Positions 62,279 through 64,000 of a stretch of DNA of 64,000 nucleotides are shown here, piece after piece (positions within the stretch are counted from its first letter, which is position 1; each line of letters begins with the position of its first letter). Location: contig CBDFLD010000013.1 in NCBI GenBank assembly GCA_965249005.1, positions 233,393 through 297,392 of the forward strand, written 5' to 3'. The position numbers were made by a program, and so were the translations under genes. The notes under the pieces were generated by a model. That model was not told the DNA's origin and did not search any database. It was given only the letters and a program-made list of their open reading frames with translations. Source of the stretch: CBDFLD01 sp965249005. Lineage in GTDB: Bacteria; Acidobacteriota; UBA6911.

Positions 62279-63738
62279 CGTAGGCCTCCAAGTTGTGGGG
62301 TTGGACGTTGAGGTTGGCAAGATCGGGACGACGAGTCAGATCGACAGGTAGTAGATGACGACGCTGTTGGGAGCGGCGATGTTTCTGTAGAATGAAGGCA
62401 ACCGAAGAAGCCCGAGGCGTCTGCCGCTGGAGTGCTTCCCGAACGGCGACTTGTAGTTCCGTGGCTCCATAATCCTCCAAGAGCTGAGATAGCTGAGTGG
62501 TTTGCCCGCCGCCGGACTCTCCCCGCTGGAAGGCAGCCGCGATCAAGGCTTCGCTTTCAGGTACCGATTGAGCAAGACGGCCTCCAGGAGTAGCGCCGAT
62601 GGCTTTGCGCTTCTCTTGTAGCAGTGCTTCTTGATGCGCCGGATCCAGGACGGCGTCATGGCGGTTGTAGGAGCGGCGGTGTCGGGCGATTTCGGTTGCG
62701 CCATCGAGAATGCGTACAGTGTCCTGTGATGCTGCCAGAGTGAGTGCTCGACCCACGGCCGTGTGTGGAATCGAGTAGTCGTTGAGATCAAAACGGATAT
62801 AGATGGTCTTGCGCGATCGAACCGGTACCACCAGATCGGTATCGAAGGAATGCACCGGCAGTGGAAGCAATCGAGGTTTTTCCTCTTCTTCGAAGATTTG
62901 CTCAACGGTGCGGGACTGGTCTCCGGGCCAGGGACGTCGATGAGCGATTTCGTCGCGCCACAGAAGCGCTTGACGGTTGAAGTCCTCCAGGGTGGTGAAG
63001 CGGCGTGCGGCAAAGAAAGAGTGTCGGATGTACTGGATGGTTCTTTCGACACGCCCTTTCTGATTGCCACGGGCCACTTGGCACGGGCGAGTGGCAAAAT
63101 GATAGTGAGCACAAAGCTCAATCAGCCGAGGATGAAAGTGCACGGCATCGCCGTGGCGTTCCAGCACGGCCGACTTCAGATTGTCGCTTAATATGACACG
63201 AGGGCAGCCCGACCATGAGTCGAAGGCCCGGACGTGACCGCGCAAGAAGTTCTCCAGGGTTTGATCGAAGAAGAACTCCAGATATAGGGCTCGGGAATAA
63301 GAAAGTGTAAGAACGAAGCAGGACAACCGACGACGGGCACGGCCGATTGCAACGGCTCCAAAATGTGCCCAATCGACTTGGCCCTGCTCGCCAGGAAATG
63401 TTCGCAGCCGTAAGAAGGCTTCTCGGTGAACAGGGCGGAGACGGGCGACGACTCTCCGGAGTATCACGACACTGCCGGTATAGCCTCGATCCCGAATCAT
63501 CTCATAGATACGAGTCGTTCGTAGGCGCGGATACTTCTCCAAAGTCTCCTTGATAAAGTCGATGTAGGGATCCGTGAGACTGGGACGAAGGATCTTGGCT
63601 CGATTGAATCGATCGGTTTGCAGGGGCGGTTCGTACCGTATCCCGGTGAAGTCCCAGTTCTTGCGCGATGGTTCCAATCTTCCAATGCTCGGCATAGAAC
63701 AAGCGACGGATGTGTGCCACGGTCTCGGCTGCAATCAT
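62253..63738 (-). pseudogene. istA: IstA transposase with an early frameshift
   Basis: The DDE core is intact in one frame: GEQGQVDWAHFGAVAIG, RVILSDNLKSAVLERHG and GNQKGRVERTIQYIRHS hold the D, D and E residues. The proper N-terminus (AAETVAHIRRLFYAEHWKIG, then TIAQELGLHRDTVR) is in another frame. The two join if one base is removed from the G run at 63623-63626 (plus strand), giving TVRTALQTDRFNRAKILRPS. As written, the full protein cannot be made. A sequencing error in the homopolymer is an alternative explanation. Confidence 0.8.
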
Positions 63739-63741
63739 GTT

Positions 63742-64000
63742 TCATCTCCATCCATGAAACACATCGATGAGCTGGCCCGCTCGACCGCAAACCATGCAGG
63801 TGATAGGGCCGGAAATCGTAGATGTGGTGTGTGTTTGAACTTTCTCATCACGTTGTACTTGCGCTTCGCGCGCAGCGATCCTGCCAGAACGAAGCTCGCT
63901 TCGGCTACCTGGATCCGTCACGCGGGCCATGGCTCGTCGACGCCGGTACGCTCGCTGACGGTCTCTGTGATCCAATCTTCCTTCGGGGCTTTGTTGATGC
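63742..64000 (-). CDS. Partial small ORF upstream of istA
   Basis: An open frame enters from beyond the window edge and ends at 63742. It reads HQQSPEGRLDHRDRQRAYRR, then ARVTDPGSRSELRSGRIA, then ISGPITCMVCGRAGQLIDVF. It is rich in arginine and has a C-terminal CxxC that might bind zinc. Basic small proteins of this type occur beside IS21-like elements, but I cannot name it. It may be a real element-borne gene or a chance frame. Confidence 0.35.
   Translation of the reverse strand, partial: HQQSPEGRLDHRDRQRAYRRRRAMARVTDPGSRSELRSGRIAAREAQVQRDEKVQTHTTSTISGPITCMVCGRAGQLIDVFHGWR

Larger units (their letters stand above)
61135..64000 (-). mobile_element. IS21-type element, right end outside the window
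   Basis: istA, istB and an accessory ORF run in the minus direction, with the usual istA/istB overlap. The left end lies somewhere between 61130 and about 61200. TGTTAG starts at 61135, but a matching inverted end is not present in the last 260 bp of the window, so the element continues beyond 64000. It truncates the GT9 gene. Confidence 0.75.

Overview
The window reads as a gene-dense stretch of chromosome from a Gram-negative-type bacterium of moderately high G+C. The best lineage pointer is the protein at 40284-41243, which has the layout of the VWFA-related family found mostly in Acidobacteriota. Other features fit an aerobic or facultative respirer that uses menaquinone: the futalosine-pathway enzyme MqnA with a MenG/UbiE methyltransferase, many complex I membrane subunits, a split ATP synthase locus, and a copper/haem secreted protein. 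The placement as Acidobacteriota is an inference from family content. There is no rRNA gene in the window to confirm it.

Layout. 1-3.2 kb (minus strand): ubiE/menG, aroB, thiG, thiS. 3.3-10.0 kb (plus): nuoE directly followed by nuoJ-K-L-M-N, then greA. 10.1-11.8 kb (minus): atpZ-atpI-atpB-atpE without the F1 genes. A tRNA-Ser(CGA) gene at 11.87 kb is followed by an internally deleted insertion sequence that keeps both inverted ends. 12.6-19.3 kb (minus): a HAD phosphatase/AIR-synthase fusion, a parS-like site, a remnant of an ABC-permease gene, a second nuoM/nuoL pair, and coaE. 19.5-22.8 kb: an NAD-dependent sugar epimerase, a complete IS5-type element with TTAG target duplication, and a secreted YVTN beta-propeller. 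22.9-28.9 kb (minus): a methyltransferase, asnS, a CYTH protein, a broken trans-sulfuration gene, a kinase/dCMP-deaminase fusion, and a NamZ-type hydrolase.

29-44.6 kb, mixed strands: DUF169 protein, HNH protein, mqnA, dprA, topA, M28 peptidase, EF-G-like factor, lgt, an RluD-type pseudouridine synthase, a VWA protein, a DUF362 protein, thiI and a macrodomain protein. 45-52.4 kb: an operon for the pentose phosphate pathway (tkt-zwf-opcA-pgl) ending in a UbiD-family decarboxylase. 52.5-60 kb: an orphan cytochrome oxidase subunit IV-like protein, a cytochrome c protein with PHM-type copper ligands, mutS2, galE, a tiny ORF with a strong ribosome site, an SDR and a secreted protein. 60-64 kb: a glycosyltransferase-9 gene cut at its N-terminus by an IS21-type element that carries an accessory ORF and a frameshifted istA, and that runs off the window.

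Most of the window is ordinary housekeeping. The points most worth following are the HAD/AIR-synthase fusion, the kinase/deaminase fusion (architecture shared with eukaryotic Dcd1 and the anti-phage AvcD), the unusual complex I gene arrangement with an extra L/M pair, the parS-like 16-mer, and the several decayed or active mobile elements. I did not find a convincing wholly new multi-gene system.
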